From: DASSJF01 sp035280345
GTDB taxonomy: Bacteria; Sysuimicrobiota; Sysuimicrobiia; Sysuimicrobiales; Segetimicrobiaceae
DNA length: 7,302 bases
Reading direction: 5' to 3'
Assembly: GCA_035280345.1 (NCBI GenBank)
Contig: DATEGA010000005.1
Location: 1-7,302, forward strand
Position numbers and translations under genes: made by a program. Position 1 is the first letter of the stretch, and the number at the start of each line of letters is the position of its first letter. Under the pieces are notes generated by a model. That model was not told the DNA's origin. It saw only the letters and a list, made by a program, of their open reading frames with translations, and did no database searches. Positions 6,199-7,302 of the stretch are shown here, in pieces.

Positions 6199-6459
6199 AT
6201 GGCGCTCGAAGCCGAACAACGGGTTTTCCATCAGCATCGCCGCCACCTGTTAAAGCACCACGAAGGTAAGTTTGCGCTTGTGGGCCGTGATGAACTCGTT
6301 GGGGTGTTCGAGACCTTCGATGACGCTTACGTCCACGGCGTGGCGCGGTTCGGACAGTCACTCTTCCTCGTCAAACAAATCTCGCGCGGAACGGTAAAGC
6401 GTCTGACGTCCCGCTACGCATGGCTTGATTCGCAAATTGATCCCGATACATTCGGGTAA
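6199..6459 (+). CDS. short conserved protein of unknown function
   Basis: An 86-residue cytosolic-type protein with no signal peptide or membrane helix. Seen: EGKFALVGRDELVGVFETFDD (22-42, beta-hairpin-like), then AYVHGVARFG (43-52) and FLVKQI (56-61). This pattern of a short strand pair, a 'F-T-F-D-D-A' turn, a helix ending in RFG and the FLVKQI strand recurs in small uncharacterised proteins of many bacteria, which I recall without a named function. The start at 6199 is chosen because GGAGGGGG (6185-6192) lies 6 bases upstream; an in-frame start ten codons earlier would contain that site. It stands alone, divergent from the zinc-ribbon gene and convergent with the propeller gene. Coding status is confident; function is unknown. 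Confidence 0.8.
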   Translation: MALEAEQRVFHQHRRHLLKHHEGKFALVGRDELVGVFETFDDAYVHGVARFGQSLFLVKQISRGTVKRLTSRYAWLDSQIDPDTFG

Positions 6460-6483
6460 TTTCATTCTCAAATAGCTTGCACT

Positions 6484-6548
6484 CCGCTATAGCGGCACCA
6501 GGGGAGGTGTCAGATGAACATCGACACCCTTGGAATCACCCCTGGTGC
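6484..6548. repeat. nested inverted repeats between convergent genes (possible two-way terminator)
   Basis: A 12-bp palindrome, CCGCTATAGCGG (6484-6495), abuts a long hairpin. Its outer arms are GCACCAGGGG (6495-6504) and CCCCTGGTGC (6539-6548), ten perfect pairs. Inside are GGTGTC (6506-6511) and GACACC (6523-6528), then a 3-bp GAT/ATC stem closed by a four-base loop. It lies between the end of the short + strand gene (6459) and the stop of the propeller gene (6538-6536), which falls inside it. No T-run follows either side, so a classical intrinsic terminator is not shown. Confidence 0.5.
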
Positions 6549-7302
6549 GACCTTGTCGACAACTGTCGGCCGGACGTAATGACGTAGACGTCGAGGCGCC
6601 CCACACCCCACGAGGCCACCGCGGGGTCGCCTGCGATATTTTGGCCGCCAAGTGATTCCCACGCGCTCCACCGAGCCTTGGTCGAGGCTCCTGTGCCACA
6701 ACGCGCGGTCGTTGCCTAAGACGAAGACATCGAGGTGCTGATGATCGTAACTGTGATACGGAAGCCCGGCGTTGCCGCCCCACGCGACCGCGGCCGGAGC
6801 GAAGTGAGGCCGCTGCCGCCCAGGGGTTCCCAGTTGGTCCAGGATCGCCGGTTCTCGTCAAAGTTCCGGTGCCAGAGCGCGTTGTCGTTCCCCCCGGCAA
6901 AGACATCGAGCAGCGCTGCGCCGCCTGATGAGGCGGCCGGCGCGGAGGTCAAGCTGCCGCCGGCGCTCAGCCAGTCGCTCCAGCCGCTCTGACCCCGGTA
7001 GGCCCTTTGCCATATTCCGTAGTCGCCGCCGCGCGCGAACACGTCGATCCACCCCTCGGCTGAGATCTGCGCCCGGTAGACGGCCGCCGGTGCCGAGGTG
7101 AACGATCCGCCGAGACTCTCCCAATTCTGGACGAGCCCATTGTTCTGATAGGTCGCGTTGTCCACGCCACGGCAGTAAACAAGCCGGCCGCCGCGCTCGG
7201 TGGCGCAGGCGCCCGGACTGGAGGTCCACTTTCCCCCGAGGCTTCGCCAGGAGCCCCACACTCTTCCGGTCCATTCGACGTAGCCTAGGGAGCGGTCATC
7301 GG
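6536..7302 (-). pseudogene. PLL-like beta-propeller lectin gene, 5'-partial, with two frameshifts
   Basis: The frame is open from the right window edge, so the 5' end is missing. The protein is built of tandem blades of about 42-57 residues, each with a W-x-LGG turn followed by TSAPAA, then DVFARGGD and a Trp/His strand (IWQRAY, LWHRNF). This is the pattern of PLL-type (Photorhabdus lectin-like) secreted propellers, some of which bind fucose. Blade turns begin at about 7240, 7114, 6964 and 6823. Near 6800 one G seems missing: the frame must shift to read APAAVAWGGN through LWHRSLDQGS (6800-6672). Near 6671 one G seems extra, after which the first frame resumes as WSAWESLGGQN, RLDVYV and ends SHQG at a TGA (6538-6536). 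As read, translation would stop at 6716. Either the gene is decayed or the two indels are sequencing errors. Sugar binding is family knowledge, not seen here. Confidence 0.75.

Noticed and set aside
6487..6906. - strand frame of 139 codons over the propeller 3' end
   Set aside because: Arg-rich third frame; the blade sequence is carried by the other two frames.

Overview
The window is a GC-rich, densely packed piece of bacterial chromosome. Codons favour G or C at the third position and Shine-Dalgarno sequences are purine-rich. The mix of genes (CHAD, classical SDR, DinB-like, lipid-carrier glycosyltransferase, PLL-type propeller) suits an uncultured soil or subsurface bacterium. A Rokubacteria/Methylomirabilota-like origin is possible, but that is only an impression. 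I see no rRNA, tRNA, CRISPR array, transposase or phage gene.

Left part (1-1872, + strand): a CHAD-domain protein, possibly continuing off the left edge, then a classical NADP-type short-chain dehydrogenase with a strong ribosome binding site directly after a 14-bp palindrome. Facing these on the - strand are a small secreted Met/His-rich protein (1939-2364) and a DinB-like protein (2445-2936).

Middle (2937-5899): a 299-bp divergent intergenic region leads into a 50-codon gene for a one-helix membrane peptide (3236-3388, + strand). Facing it is a tight - strand cluster, read right to left: a zinc-ribbon/one-TM protein with an extracytoplasmic domain (5899-5276), a short protein (5267-4791) and a 460-residue multi-membrane glycosyltransferase (4794-3412). 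The last two overlap by ATGA. The short protein matches the C-terminal end of the same glycosyltransferase family, and the long one stops just before that region. The two halves of one enzyme therefore seem to be encoded as separate, coupled genes in reversed order, C-terminal half first. This is the most unusual thing in the window. By eye this cluster is somewhat less GC-rich than the left part.

Right part (5900-7302): a second 299-bp divergent spacer, a short conserved cytosolic-type protein (6199-6459, + strand), a set of inverted repeats, and the 3' part of a PLL-like beta-propeller gene on the - strand. That gene runs off the right edge and carries two compensating single-base frameshifts around one propeller blade. 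Apart from the three-gene cluster at 5899-3412, neighbouring genes do not share an obvious pathway.
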